64,000 nt of DNA from Streptomyces massasporeus (GCF_014648995.1 NZ_BMSE01000002.1:186001-250000); one strand, 5' to 3'; shown: positions 24,276-32,917, counted from the stretch's first letter. Notes: a model not told the origin generated them from the sequence alone. Translations and numbers: made by a program.

Positions 24276-24988
24276 GCGACAGCACCTCCCACACCGGTGG
24301 TCTGCGGACGGTCCAGCTCCTGATCGGGCGTACCCCCGACGGGCTTTCCGGTGCCGGCCTTGAGCTTGCGCTCCAGGCCGCGCATGCCGCGGGTCAGTAC
24401 GAAGGCGATCACGAAGTAGATCAGCAGCACGATCGTGTAGATCTCCGCGCTCTCCTGGAGCGCCAGGCGCACCAGGTTGCCGCTGAACGCCAGGTCACCC
24501 ATGCCCATGATGGACACCAGGGCGGTGCCCTTGAGCAGTTCGACCAGCAGGTTGGAGAACGGCGGGATCATCTCCGGCACGGCCTGCGGCAGCAGGATCA
24601 GCCGAAGCCGCTGCCAGGGCGTGAAGCTGAGCGCGATCCCGCCCTCCTTCTGCGCCGGGTCCACCGCGTTCAGCGCGCCGCGCACGATCTCGGAGCCGTA
24701 CGCCCCGTAGGTCAGACCGAGCGCCAGGGTGCCCGCCCACAGCGGCACCAGCTGCCAGCCGAAGGCCACGGGCAGCACGAAGTACACCCAGAAGATCATC
24801 ACCAGCGCCGAAGTGCCGCGGAACACCTCGGTGTAGACGCCCGCGAGGAAGCGGACGATCCACAGCCGGTGGGTACGCGCCACGCCGACGACGAACGACA
24901 CCACGGCGCCCAGCAGGGCGCTGCAGACGAGCAGCTGGACCGTGACCCAGACGCCCTTGAGTACGAGTTCCCAGAGTCCCGAGGTCAT
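24272..24988 (-). CDS. ehuC: ABC transporter permease (EhuC-like)
   Basis: 238 residues of the HisQ/GlnP-type permease family. The helices VWVTVQLLVCSALLGAVVSFVVG and ALVMIFWVYFVLPVAFGWQLVPLW are visible, as is the EAA loop KEGGIALSFTPWQRLRLILLPQAVPEMIPP. It starts at the ATG 24988, overlapping the binding-protein stop by 4 bases. The C-terminal tail (GKPVGGTPDQELDRPQTTG) is longer than usual and polar. Confidence 0.78.
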   Translation of the reverse strand: MTSGLWELVLKGVWVTVQLLVCSALLGAVVSFVVGVARTHRLWIVRFLAGVYTEVFRGTSALVMIFWVYFVLPVAFGWQLVPLWAGTLALGLTYGAYGSEIVRGALNAVDPAQKEGGIALSFTPWQRLRLILLPQAVPEMIPPFSNLLVELLKGTALVSIMGMGDLAFSGNLVRLALQESAEIYTIVLLIYFVIAFVLTRGMRGLERKLKAGTGKPVGGTPDQELDRPQTTGVGGAVA

Positions 24989-25926
24989 CCGCCGCAGAGC
25001 TCCTTCGCGGTCAGATCCGTCATCTCGGCCTTGGTGAAACCGAAAGGCCGCAGGATGCGGAAGAGTTCGCCGCTCTTCTTGAGCTTGCGCAGCTCCACGT
25101 TGAAGGCGTCCCGCAGGTTGGTCTCGGTCGGCCGGAACGCGAAGGCGCCTCCGTCGACATGCGGTTTGCCGCCCACGATCGGTGTGAAGGGCTTGGTCGC
25201 CTCCGCCTTGGCGGACTTCTTCACCACCTCACGGGTGGTGAGCGCGGTGCCGGCGAACACGTCCACGCGTCCCGCCTCTACGGCGTTCAGGCCCGCGACC
25301 TGGTCCGGGACGATCAGGATCTCGCTCTCCTCGTACCCCGCCTCGACGGCGTACTGGATCTCGGCGTAGCCGGTCCCGGTGGCGAACTTGGCCTTCTTCG
25401 CGACGACGTCCTTGTAGCTGTGCAGCCCCTTCGGGTTGCCCTTGCGCACGATGAACGAGTCGAGCATCTGGTAGTCGGGGTCCGCGAAGATGACCTGCTC
25501 GCAGCGCTCGGGGTTGACGTACATCCCGGCGGCCACGACGTCGAACTGCTGGGAGTTCAGGCCCGGGATGAGCGAGCCGAACTCGGTCGGCACGGGCTGC
25601 ACCCGGTCGATGCCGAGTCGCTTGAAGATCACCTTGGCCAGTTCCGGGGCCTCGCCGGTCAGCTCGCCGTTCTTGTCGATGAAGCCGAACGGGATCTCGC
25701 CGGCGATGCCGAGGCGGACGACGCCCGCCGCCCGGAGCCGGTCGAGCAGATCACCGCCCTTGACGTCCGACGCGGTGGCGACCCTGCTGCATCCGGCGGC
25801 GCCCAGCGCGCCGAGCGCCGCGACCCCCGCGAGCAGCGACCGGCGTGTGGGCCCGGAGACGGGCCCGGATATGGGTTCGGGACTTCGCAGTGTGCTTCTG
25901 TGTGGGCTTCTCTGTGGTGGAGCCAT
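24985..25926 (-). CDS. ehuB: Ectoine/hydroxyectoine-type ABC transporter substrate-binding lipoprotein (EhuB-like)
   Basis: 313 residues from the ATG 25926; an ATG at 25950 is the alternative. A twin-arginine-like TRRSLLAGVAALGALGAAGC leader ends in a lipobox Cys, so it is a surface lipoprotein. The solute-binding fold carries GIAGEIPFGFIDKNGELTGE, GSLIPGLNSQQFDVVAAGMY and NPERCEQVIFADPDYQM, which match my memory of the EhuB family closely. It heads a four-gene minus-strand operon with overlapping stops and starts. No ectoine hydrolase (doeA/eutD-like) gene is in the window. The cluster neighbours (amidase, isomerases) leave open that the ligand is a related cyclic or amide compound. Confidence 0.78.
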   Translation of the reverse strand: MAPPQRSPHRSTLRSPEPISGPVSGPTRRSLLAGVAALGALGAAGCSRVATASDVKGGDLLDRLRAAGVVRLGIAGEIPFGFIDKNGELTGEAPELAKVIFKRLGIDRVQPVPTEFGSLIPGLNSQQFDVVAAGMYVNPERCEQVIFADPDYQMLDSFIVRKGNPKGLHSYKDVVAKKAKFATGTGYAEIQYAVEAGYEESEILIVPDQVAGLNAVEAGRVDVFAGTALTTREVVKKSAKAEATKPFTPIVGGKPHVDGGAFAFRPTETNLRDAFNVELRKLKKSGELFRILRPFGFTKAEMTDLTAKELCGG

Positions 25927-26023
25927 GGGCGCGCGGCTACCCGACCGCATCCGAGTTATTCCGGTCTTTTCAAGCCCCGCACTTACCCGTGCGCTCTTGA
26001 CCTGAGCGGCGGTGGGCACTCCC

Positions 26024-26527
26024 ATGGAGGGCATGGCTGATCGCTACATCGAAGTCTCGCTGGTCAAGCGCGACGTGACCTGCACGGCCAGGCTGCTGGA
26101 CGATCGCGCGCCCATCACCTGCGCGGCCGTCTGGGATTCCCTTCCGCTGGCCGGCGACGTCTACCACGCGAAGTACGCACGCAACGAGATCTACGCCCTT
26201 TTCCCGCCCTTCGCTCAAACCGAGCCACCCCTGGAAAACCCGACCATCACCCCCATTCCCGGCGATCTGTGCTATTTCACCTTCGCCGGGGCGGAGTTGG
26301 GGACCAAGGCCTACGGCTACGACCGCGAGGTCCGCGCCGGGACCACGCTCGTCGACCTGGCCCTGTTCTACGAACGCAACAACCTGCTGCTGAACGGCGA
26401 TGTCGGCTGGGTTCCCGGCATCGTCTGGGGCCAGGTCGTCGACGGCCTGGAGACCATGGCCGAGGCGTGCAACGACCTGTGGAGGTCGGGAGCGGCGGGG
26501 GAGTCGCTCAGCTTCCGGAGGGCCTAG
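26024..26527 (+). CDS. DUF3830 family protein
   Basis: 167 residues from the ATG 26024; a GTG at 26012 and an ATG at 26033 are alternatives, the last with its SD too close. DUF3830 proteins have a cyclophilin-like beta barrel. Visible features are VSLVKRDVTCTARLLDDRAP at the start, AVWDSLPLAGDVYHAKYARNEIYALFPPF and PGDLCYFTFAGAE. Biochemical function is unknown. It is divergent from ehuB, and its last 20 bases overlap the end of the convergent amidase gene. I recall the family recurring beside Asp/Glu-racemase and amidase genes, so a role in handling the imported substrate is plausible. Confidence 0.75.
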   Translation: MEGMADRYIEVSLVKRDVTCTARLLDDRAPITCAAVWDSLPLAGDVYHAKYARNEIYALFPPFAQTEPPLENPTITPIPGDLCYFTFAGAELGTKAYGYDREVRAGTTLVDLALFYERNNLLLNGDVGWVPGIVWGQVVDGLETMAEACNDLWRSGAAGESLSFRRA

Positions 26528-27917
26528 GCCGGCCGGCGGAAGCCACCCCGGCCTCGTACAGCGCGTGGGCCGCCCGCAGCACCAGATCGTCCCGGTGCCG
26601 GGCGGCCACGAGCTGCAGTCCGATCGGCAGACCGTCCGCGTCGGAGCCGACCGGCACGCTCGCCGCGGGCTGCTGCGTCATGTTGAACGGGTAGGTGAAC
26701 GGGGTCCAGCCCGTCCACCGCCGATGGCCGGATCCCTTCGGTACCTCGGCGCCCGCCTCGAACGCCGTGAGCGGCATGGTCGGCGTGACGAGCAGGTCGT
26801 AGGTGTCGTGGAAACGGCCCATCCGGCGGCCCAGGTCCATCCGCACGTCCACCGCGGCCAGATACTCCAGCGCCGAGTAGCGGGCGCCCCGCGCGCAGAT
26901 CTCCCGCAGACCCGGGTCCAGCAACTCCCGCTGATGCGGGCCCAGGTGCTGCGTCACCCGGGCCGCCCCGCTGAACCACAGGGTGTGGAAGGCCTCCACC
27001 GGGTCGGTGAGGTCCGGGTCGGTCTCCGTGACGTACGCGCCGAGGTCCGCCAGCCGCTCCACCGCCTGCCGCACCGCCCTCGCGACGGCCGGCTGCACCG
27101 CCACCTGCCCGCCCAGTGACGGCGAGTAGGCCACCCGCAGCCCGCGCACCCCGCCCGCCAGGCCGTCCGTGTACGGACCGGCCGGGGCGGACAGCGCCGA
27201 CCAGTCGCGCGAGTCCGGATGCCCGATCACGTCCATCAGCAGCGCCGCGTCGGCCGCGTCCCGGGTCATCGGCCCGACGTGCGCCAGCGTGCCGAAGGCG
27301 CTGGCCGGGTAGAGCGGCACGCGCCCGTACGTCGGCTTCAGCGCGAAGATCCCGCAGAACGACGCCGGGATGCGGACGCTGCCGCCGCCGTCCGTGCCCA
27401 GCGACAGCGGTCCCGCGCCGAGCGCCACGGCCGCCGCGCTGCCGCCGCTCGACCCGCCCGCGGTGCGCGAGGGGTCGCACGGGTTGCGGGTGATCCCGCT
27501 GAGCGGTGAGTCCGTCACGCCCTTCCAGCCGAACTCGGGGGTCGTCGTCTTGCCGATGAACACCGCCCCGTGCTCGCGCAGCCGGGCCACGGACGGCGCG
27601 TCCTCGTCCCACCGCCCCGCCGGATCCACGGCCCTCGACCCGCGCAGGGTCGGCGCCCCGCGCTGCAGCAGGATGTCCTTGACGGTGACCGGCACCCCGT
27701 CGAGCAGGCCCCGTGGCTCACCGCGCCGCCATCGCTCCTCGGACTCCCGGGCCTGCTCCAGAGCCTCTTCGGCGGTCAGCCGGACGAAGGCGTTCACCTC
27801 CGGCTGGATCGCCTCGGCCCGCTCCAGCGCCGCCCGTGTCGCCTCCACGGGCCCCCACTCGCCCTTGCGGTAGCCGTCGAGGAGCCGTACGGCTGTCAGC
27901 TCGGTGAGCTCGGTCAT
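26508..27917 (-). CDS. Amidase (amidase-signature family)
   Basis: 469 residues from the ATG 27917, with GGGAGGT 5 bases upstream. The Ser-cisSer-Lys triad is in place: Lys in GVPVTVKDILLQRG, cis-Ser and nucleophile in RTAGGSSGGSAAAVALGAG with GTDGGGSVRIPASFCG, plus the C-terminal NMTQQPAASVPVG. It hydrolyses a C-N amide bond, probably releasing ammonia or an amine from the imported compound or an intermediate. It follows the dehydrogenase gene by 17 bases, so they form a minus-strand operon. Confidence 0.88.
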   Translation of the reverse strand: MTELTELTAVRLLDGYRKGEWGPVEATRAALERAEAIQPEVNAFVRLTAEEALEQARESEERWRRGEPRGLLDGVPVTVKDILLQRGAPTLRGSRAVDPAGRWDEDAPSVARLREHGAVFIGKTTTPEFGWKGVTDSPLSGITRNPCDPSRTAGGSSGGSAAAVALGAGPLSLGTDGGGSVRIPASFCGIFALKPTYGRVPLYPASAFGTLAHVGPMTRDAADAALLMDVIGHPDSRDWSALSAPAGPYTDGLAGGVRGLRVAYSPSLGGQVAVQPAVARAVRQAVERLADLGAYVTETDPDLTDPVEAFHTLWFSGAARVTQHLGPHQRELLDPGLREICARGARYSALEYLAAVDVRMDLGRRMGRFHDTYDLLVTPTMPLTAFEAGAEVPKGSGHRRWTGWTPFTYPFNMTQQPAASVPVGSDADGLPIGLQLVAARHRDDLVLRAAHALYEAGVASAGRPRPSGS

Positions 27918-27934
27918 CAGACCTCCCAGGAACG

Positions 27935-28882
27935 TCAGTGACCAGGTACGTACCCACGCTGCTTGTCGACCACGTTCTTCAACGGCTCCCCGCTGGCCCA
28001 GAGTTCGTACAGGTCCACGAACTGGGCGCCGAGTTCGTCCCGCCAGCCGACGATGTCGCCGCTCATGTGCGGGGACACGATCAGGCCCGGGGCCTGCCAC
28101 AACGGGCTTTCGGCGGGCAGCGGTTCGGCTTCGAAGACGTCCAGGGCGGCGCCCGCGATCCAGCGCTTGGCCAGGGCCTCGGCGAGCGCGTCCTCGACGA
28201 CGAGCTGGCCACGCCCGATGTTGACGAACCGGGCGGACGGCTGCATCAGGCCGAAGCGCCGGGCGTCGAACATCCCGTGCGTCTCGTCCGTGAGCGGCGC
28301 CGCCGCGATCACCCAGTCGGCACGGGCCAGCAGCCGGTCCAGATCCTCCGGGCCGTGCATGCCGGAGCGCGCCGCGCGGCCCACCAGCGCGGTCGTGATG
28401 TCCAGCGCCCCCAGCGTGCGCGCGATCGCCCGGCCGATCGGCCCCGAGCCCACCACCACGGCCCGGCTCCCGGCGATCTTGAGCGACTCGCGGTGCCGCC
28501 AGGTCCGCTCCCGCTGCAACTCCAGCGTCCTCGGCAGGTCCTTGGCCATCGCCAGCACGAGCGCGGCGACGTACTCCGCGATCGGCTGGTCGAAGATGCC
28601 GCGCGCGTTCGTCACCACCGTGTCGGAAGCGGCGAGTTCCGGACACATCAGATGGTCCACGCCGGCGCTCGCCGTGTGCACCCAGCGTGGCCGCGGACCC
28701 TCGCCGGGCCACGCGTCCCGCACGGCGCGCGAGGTGAAGTCCCACACCAGGAGTACATCCGCGCGCGGGAGGCGCTCGGCGAGCCCCGCCGCGTCCGTGT
28801 GTTCGATGCGGGCGTGACCGGTGAGGCGGCCGAGGCGCGGGAGGGGTTCGGCGTCCAGGACGAGAAGCGTGGGGGTGGGCAT
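27935..28882 (-). CDS. D-2-hydroxyacid dehydrogenase
   Basis: 315 residues. The NAD-binding motif is VVVGSGPIGRAIARTLGAL (GxGxxG, about 141-159). The catalytic residues expected for the family are present: Arg in FVNIGRGQLVVEDAL, Glu in DVFEAEPLP, and His in IVSPHMSGD. It interconverts a 2-oxo acid and a D-2-hydroxy acid in the cytoplasm. The start is the ATG 28882; a longer frame upstream has no family similarity. It is first in a two-gene operon with the amidase and divergent from the racemase-fold pair, across about 200 bp. Confidence 0.85.
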   Translation of the reverse strand: MPTPTLLVLDAEPLPRLGRLTGHARIEHTDAAGLAERLPRADVLLVWDFTSRAVRDAWPGEGPRPRWVHTASAGVDHLMCPELAASDTVVTNARGIFDQPIAEYVAALVLAMAKDLPRTLELQRERTWRHRESLKIAGSRAVVVGSGPIGRAIARTLGALDITTALVGRAARSGMHGPEDLDRLLARADWVIAAAPLTDETHGMFDARRFGLMQPSARFVNIGRGQLVVEDALAEALAKRWIAGAALDVFEAEPLPAESPLWQAPGLIVSPHMSGDIVGWRDELGAQFVDLYELWASGEPLKNVVDKQRGYVPGH

Positions 28883-28957
28883 GAGCAGCCGTTTCTCCAG
28901 CCGTTCGGCGGGGCCGGCCGGCCTGGGTGCGGCCGCCGGTGACGACGAGTTAACCCG

Positions 28958-29023
28958 GTGTTGACCAAGGAGTGATCCGGGCGGATTGACCACGCTCGCA
29001 CCCGAACCTACCGTCGTCAACAC
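28958..29023. promoter_or_regulatory. Widely spaced inverted half-sites in a divergent promoter region
   Basis: GTGTTGAC at 28958-28965 is the exact reverse complement of GTCAACAC at 29016-29023, 58 bp centre to centre. They lie between the divergent dehydrogenase (start 28882) and racemase-fold gene (start 29080). TTGACCA also recurs at 28961 and 28986. They could be operators bridged by the cluster regulator; chance is not excluded. Confidence 0.3.
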
Positions 29024-29079
29024 GGGCGTTCCCACGATCCGTTGCACACTACTTGCCCAGCGTGAGGCCGGTGCCTGCC

Positions 29080-29892
29080 ATGGACGTCTCATTTCTCGGC
29101 GGGCCCAGCCCGCAGCGCGGGGTCGGCGTCGTCGCCCCCTTCGACTTCGCACTCGACCGCGAGCTGTGGCGCTGGGTGCCGGACGAGGTCTCGCTCCATA
29201 TGACCCGAACACCGTTCGTGCCGGTCGAGGTCAGTCTCGACCTGGCCCGGCTGGTCAGCGAGCACGAGACGCTGAGCGAGGCGGTCCGCACGCTCAACGC
29301 GATCGCCCCCGAGGTCGTGGCCTACGCCTGCACGTCGGGCAGTTTCGTCGGCGGCACGATGGGCGAGCGGGCGATGTGCGAGGCGATGAGCCGGGCCGGT
29401 GCCGTACCGGCGATCACCACCTCCGGCGCGCTGCTGGAGGCCCTGGTGGAGCTGGACGTACGCCGGGTGGCGCTGGTGACGCCGTACACGGTCTCGGTGA
29501 CGCAGTCGCTGGAGGCCTACGTCGCCCAGGCCGGTGTCACGATCTCCGGCTGCGCCTTCATGGGGCTGACCCGGCACATCTGGAAGGTCCCCTACCGGGA
29601 GGTGGTGGACATGGCGCGGCAGGCCGTCCGCGGCGACGCCGACGCGCTGTTCATCAGCTGCACCAACCTGCCCACGTACGACGTGATCCCCCAGCTGGAG
29701 GCCGAGCTGCGCATCCCCGTGATCTCGGCCAACCAAGTGACGATGTGGGCGGCACTGCGCCGACTGGGTACCCGTGCGGTGGGGCCGTACCAAGCGCTGA
29801 TCAATCCGGCGGCGCGTTCCGGTCCCGCAGCGCCGGGGGCGGACCCCGGCCCCGTACTGCCGGAAGAAGAGCAGCAGGAAGGCTGGACATGA
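29080..29892 (+). CDS. Maleate isomerase / Asp-Glu racemase superfamily protein (two-cysteine form)
   Basis: 270 residues from the ATG 29080; GTG 29071 and TTG 29053 are alternatives. The two half-domains each carry the expected active-site Cys: VVAYACTSGSFVGGTMG (about residue 84) and ADALFISCTNLPTYDVIP (about 196). This is the arrangement of maleate cis-trans isomerase and of EutA-type proteins annotated in ectoine-use clusters. It would isomerise or racemise a C4-like acid. Its stop overlaps the start of the next gene (ATGA), which encodes a paralogue, suggesting a heteromeric or sequential pair. The C-terminal 25 residues are Pro/Glu-rich and extra. Confidence 0.78.
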   Translation: MDVSFLGGPSPQRGVGVVAPFDFALDRELWRWVPDEVSLHMTRTPFVPVEVSLDLARLVSEHETLSEAVRTLNAIAPEVVAYACTSGSFVGGTMGERAMCEAMSRAGAVPAITTSGALLEALVELDVRRVALVTPYTVSVTQSLEAYVAQAGVTISGCAFMGLTRHIWKVPYREVVDMARQAVRGDADALFISCTNLPTYDVIPQLEAELRIPVISANQVTMWAALRRLGTRAVGPYQALINPAARSGPAAPGADPGPVLPEEEQQEGWT

Positions 29893-30620
29893 CAGCACTG
29901 GGATTTCTCTACCCGGGCCACTCCGCCGAGGACGACTATCCGCGCATCGAGCAGTTGCTGGGCAGCGACATCCGGGTGGACCTGGTGCACACCGACATCG
30001 GTGAGGACGCGCACCGGGTGGACGCGCTGCTCGAGATGGGCTCCGCCGGCCGGCTCGCGGCGGGCGTCCAGGAACTGCGGCACGCCGGTGCGGACGCGGT
30101 GGTGTGGGCCTGCACGAGCGGCAGCTTCGTCTACGGCTGGGACGGCGCGCAGGAGCAGGTCCGCGCCCTGGCCCAGACCGCCGGGCTGCCGGCCTCGTCC
30201 ACGTCCTTCGCCTTCGCGCACGCGGTGCGGGAGCTGGGGGCGCGCAGGGTCGCGATCGGAGCGACGTACCCGGAGGACGTGGCGCAGCTCTTCGCCGAGT
30301 TCCTGCGCGCGGCCGGCGTGGAGGTCGTGTCGGTCAACAGCTCCGGCATCATCACGGCCGCCGAGGTCGGCACATGGGGCGAGGCCGAACTCCTCGCCCT
30401 GGCCCGGAACTCCGACCACCCCGACGCCGAGGCCCTCCTCCTGCCGGACACGGCCCTGCACACGGCGGCCCACATCCCGGCCCTGGAGAAGGAGCTCGGC
30501 AAGCCGATCCTCACCGCCAACCAGGTCACGGTCTGGGAGGGCCTGCGCCTGGCGGACCGGCGGGTGAACGCGCCGGAACTGGGGGCGCTCTTCACACGGG
30601 AGCCGATCGTCCAGGTGTGA
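29889..30620 (+). CDS. Maleate isomerase / Asp-Glu racemase superfamily protein lacking the second cysteine
   Basis: 243 residues. The fold and first-half motif are conserved (VVWACTSGSFVYGWDG, first active-site Cys about 74). At the second active site, however, where the neighbour has FISCTNLPT, this protein reads LLLPDTALHTAA. Loss of one of the two thiols removes two-base racemase chemistry and suggests a lyase, decarboxylase-like or isomerase activity with a single Cys, or a non-catalytic partner subunit. It is translationally coupled to the two-Cys paralogue. A strong terminator follows at 30636-30672. Confidence 0.75.
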   Translation: MTALGFLYPGHSAEDDYPRIEQLLGSDIRVDLVHTDIGEDAHRVDALLEMGSAGRLAAGVQELRHAGADAVVWACTSGSFVYGWDGAQEQVRALAQTAGLPASSTSFAFAHAVRELGARRVAIGATYPEDVAQLFAEFLRAAGVEVVSVNSSGIITAAEVGTWGEAELLALARNSDHPDAEALLLPDTALHTAAHIPALEKELGKPILTANQVTVWEGLRLADRRVNAPELGALFTREPIVQV

Positions 30621-30635
30621 GGTCTCGGGCACGGT

Positions 30636-30672
30636 CCTCGCCGCCCGCGGGCAACCGCCGCGGGCGGCGAGG
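30636..30672. terminator. Strong terminator between convergent units
   Basis: A perfect 15-bp stem, CCTCGCCGCCCGCGG at 30636-30650 and CCGCGGGCGGCGAGG at 30658-30672, has a 7-base loop. It ends the racemase-fold operon (+) and can also stop the small membrane-protein pair arriving on the minus strand. Confidence 0.88.
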
Positions 30673-30706
30673 CGCCCTCGGCCCGAGCGACCGCTTCCGG
30701 GACGGC

Positions 30707-30970
30707 TCATTCCCGCTGTTCCGGCGGTGGCGGTGGGGGATGCGGCGGTGGTGGCCCGCTGGGCCGCTCCCGGCGGCCACGGGGAAGGGCCGAGGGGAAC
30801 GCGAACCCGACGGCTCCGCCGGCAGCGGCCCCGACCGCCAGGGCCAGCAGGAAGCCCCAGCCGACACCCGCGTCGAGCAGTTGTTGCGGCCCGGCGACCA
30901 CGGCTCCGAAGAAGCCTGCCGCGCCTGCGCCGCGCAGTCTGTCGCGCAGACCCGTCCCGTTCTTGCTCAC
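30707..30970 (-). CDS. Small membrane protein, function unknown
   Basis: 87 residues from the GTG 30970. The sequence is Gly/Ala-rich with two short hydrophobic stretches (GAAGFFGAVVAGPQQLL; GWGFLLALAVGAAAGGAVGFAF) and a Pro-rich tail ending PPPPHPPPPPPEQRE. The GTG overlaps the stop of the upstream 73-residue gene by 4 bases, so the two are coupled. I do not recognise the family. Confidence 0.55.
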   Translation of the reverse strand: MSKNGTGLRDRLRGAGAAGFFGAVVAGPQQLLDAGVGWGFLLALAVGAAAGGAVGFAFPSALPRGRRERPSGPPPPHPPPPPPEQRE

Positions 30971-31188
30971 GGGCGTTCGCTCCGCGCCCGGCGCCACCGA
31001 AGCACACGCAGTACGACGTAGGCGGCGAGGGCGAGGGTGAAGGCGACGCTCGCCGCCGCCCGGGCGACCCTCCAGGCGATACCGCCCGGGTCCCAGACCG
31101 CCTCGACCAGATTCATGCCGACGGCCACCGCGAACGTGGCTTTGAGGCATCCGGCCGCTCGCGCCACCCGGTACGCACCAGTCGTCAT
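30967..31188 (-). CDS. Small membrane protein, function unknown
   Basis: 73 residues from the ATG 31188. There are two hydrophobic segments (CLKATFAVAVGMNLVEAVW; AAASVAFTLALAAYVVLRVL) and a basic tail RWRRARSERP. It is first of a coupled minus-strand pair with the 87-residue protein. Unassigned; codon use is typical of the window, supporting real coding. Confidence 0.55.
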   Translation of the reverse strand: MTTGAYRVARAAGCLKATFAVAVGMNLVEAVWDPGGIAWRVARAAASVAFTLALAAYVVLRVLRWRRARSERP

Positions 31189-31448
31189 GAAGTCCGAGTG
31201 CCCCGGTGCGGCCGAAAACGGGCGCCGTGCCCTCGAACGCGCCCTGCATGCAGGCCGGAATCGGTCCCACCCCTTCTTCGGTACATAGTGGGGCGTAAGC
31301 TCCCCAACTCACCGGTCAATGCTGAGGAATGCTCAACTCCGCCGCATCGGGCGACACGCGGGTTGACCGAAAGCGCGTTCCCCATCTGCTGTCCATCGCG
31401 TGCACACTGACCACGTCCGCAGCCAGTCATGCCGTGAAGGACTCTCCG

Positions 31449-31718
31449 ATGGCCGAATCGGGCCCGTTCAGATCCTCTGCAAGCGCTGTCCAGCTGTCCG
31501 GGCGCCTGCTGTGCTGGAGCCTGGCCGCGGCCATGGCCTCGGCCGCCGCGGACGCCTCCCTCCACCCCGACCTCCGCTGGTGGGGTGCCGTGTGGCCGCT
31601 GCCCTGGTGGTTCACCGGCCTGGCCGCCCTCGCGTGGACCGTCCTGCGGGCCCGCGAGAAGGCGCACCGCACGCCCCCGCAGGACAGCACCCGGAGCGAC
31701 TGGGAGCAGGCCGCCTGA
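31449..31718 (+). CDS. Small membrane protein, function unknown
   Basis: 89 residues from the ATG 31449, which has GAAGGA 6 bases upstream; the frame is open further 5' but without a better start. It has two hydrophobic segments ([34 protein letters not shown]) and a polar C-terminus ([19 protein letters not shown]). It lies 92 bp upstream of the luciferase-like gene on the same strand. No family recognised. Confidence 0.5.
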   Translation: MAESGPFRSSASAVQLSGRLLCWSLAAAMASAAADASLHPDLRWWGAVWPLPWWFTGLAALAWTVLRAREKAHRTPPQDSTRSDWEQAA

Positions 31719-31810
31719 CGGTCCCGGGCGCAGCGGCCGGGAATAAGCGGAGACAGTCCCCTGTTAGAGCCGGAACGACAGCACCGGCGCACAGCAGGAG
31801 GCACCCCACC

Positions 31811-32917
31811 GTGGCGGCAGACGAGATACGCGGCGACGAGATACGCGGCGCGGCACAGGGCAGCGCCCCGGCCCCCCTCTCCGTACTGGACCTGGTCACC
31901 GTGGGGGCCGGCCGCACCGCCTCCGACGCCCTGCGCACCAGCGTCGACCTGGTTCGCCTCGCGGAGAACCGCGGCTTCCACCGGTACTGGGTCGCCGAGC
32001 ACCACTCCATGCCGGGCGTGGCCTCCTCGTCCCCGGCCGTGATCCTGGCCCACCTCGCCGCTCACACCGACCGCATCCGGCTCGGCTCGGGCGGTGTGAT
32101 GCTGCCCAACCACGCCCCGCTCGTGATCGCCGAGCAGTTCGGCACGCTGGAGGCCATGGCCCCGGGCCGGATCGACCTCGGCCTCGGCCGCGCCCCCGGC
32201 ACGGACGGCGCCACGGCCGCCGCCCTGCGCCGCACGGAACGGCTCAACGAGGGCGCCGACGACTTCCCGCAGCAGCTCGCCGAGCTGACCCGCTTCCTCG
32301 ACGACGACTTCCCCGACGGGCACCCGTACCGCCGCATCCACGCGGTCCCCGGCCCGGTGCAGGCCACGTCCCCCGGCGGCGTCCAGTCCCCGCACCGCCC
32401 GCCGCTCTGGCTGCTCGGCTCCTCCGGCTTCAGCGCCCGCCTCGCCGGTGCCCTCGGGCTGCCGTTCGCCTTCGCCCACCACTTCTCGGCGCAGAACACC
32501 GTGCCGGCGCTGGACCTGTACCGGGAGTCGTTCCAGCCGTCCGCCGTGCTCGACGAGCCGTACGCCCTCATCGGCGTCTCCGCGCTCGCCGCCGACGAGG
32601 AGAAGGAGGCCCGTCGCCAGGTGCTGGCCGCGGCCCTCAGCATGGTCCGGCTGCGCACCGGCCGCCCCGGCCTCGTGCCCAGCCCCGAAGAGGCGGAGGC
32701 CTACGAATTCAGCCCCATGGAGCGCGACTTCGTCGACTCCTGGAACGCCAACGTCATCCACGGCACCCCGGACGAGGTCCGCTCGGGTCTCGACGACCTC
32801 GCCAAGCGCACCGGCGCCGACGAGCTGATGATCACGGCCAACGCGCACGGCGGGGACGTCCGCCTGCGCTCCTACGAACTGATCGCCGACGCCTACGGGT
32901 TGCCGACGCCCGCCTGA
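31811..32917 (+). CDS. LLM class flavin-dependent oxidoreductase (luciferase-like monooxygenase)
   Basis: 368 residues from the GTG 31811, with CAGGAGG 9 bases upstream. It is of the long luciferase-like type: [20 protein letters not shown] at the start, [55 protein letters not shown] and [17 protein letters not shown]. This resembles the alkanal monooxygenase-like MsnO8/YhbW-type group using FMN. The first residues contain a 15-bp tandem duplication ([10 protein letters not shown]). Its 3' end overlaps that of cdgA by 25 bases in convergent orientation. Confidence 0.85.
   Translation: MAADEIRGDEIRGAAQGSAPAPLSVLDLVTVGAGRTASDALRTSVDLVRLAENRGFHRYWVAEHHSMPGVASSSPAVILAHLAAHTDRIRLGSGGVMLPNHAPLVIAEQFGTLEAMAPGRIDLGLGRAPGTDGATAAALRRTERLNEGADDFPQQLAELTRFLDDDFPDGHPYRRIHAVPGPVQATSPGGVQSPHRPPLWLLGSSGFSARLAGALGLPFAFAHHFSAQNTVPALDLYRESFQPSAVLDEPYALIGVSALAADEEKEARRQVLAAALSMVRLRTGRPGLVPSPEEAEAYEFSPMERDFVDSWNANVIHGTPDEVRSGLDDLAKRTGADELMITANAHGGDVRLRSYELIADAYGLPTPA

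Noticed and set aside
29053..29079. TTG or GTG start for the first racemase-fold gene
   Set aside because: The extra residues (PSVRPVPA) lack similarity and the SD-like GTGAGG fits no start cleanly; the ATG at 29080 begins the conserved region and was preferred.
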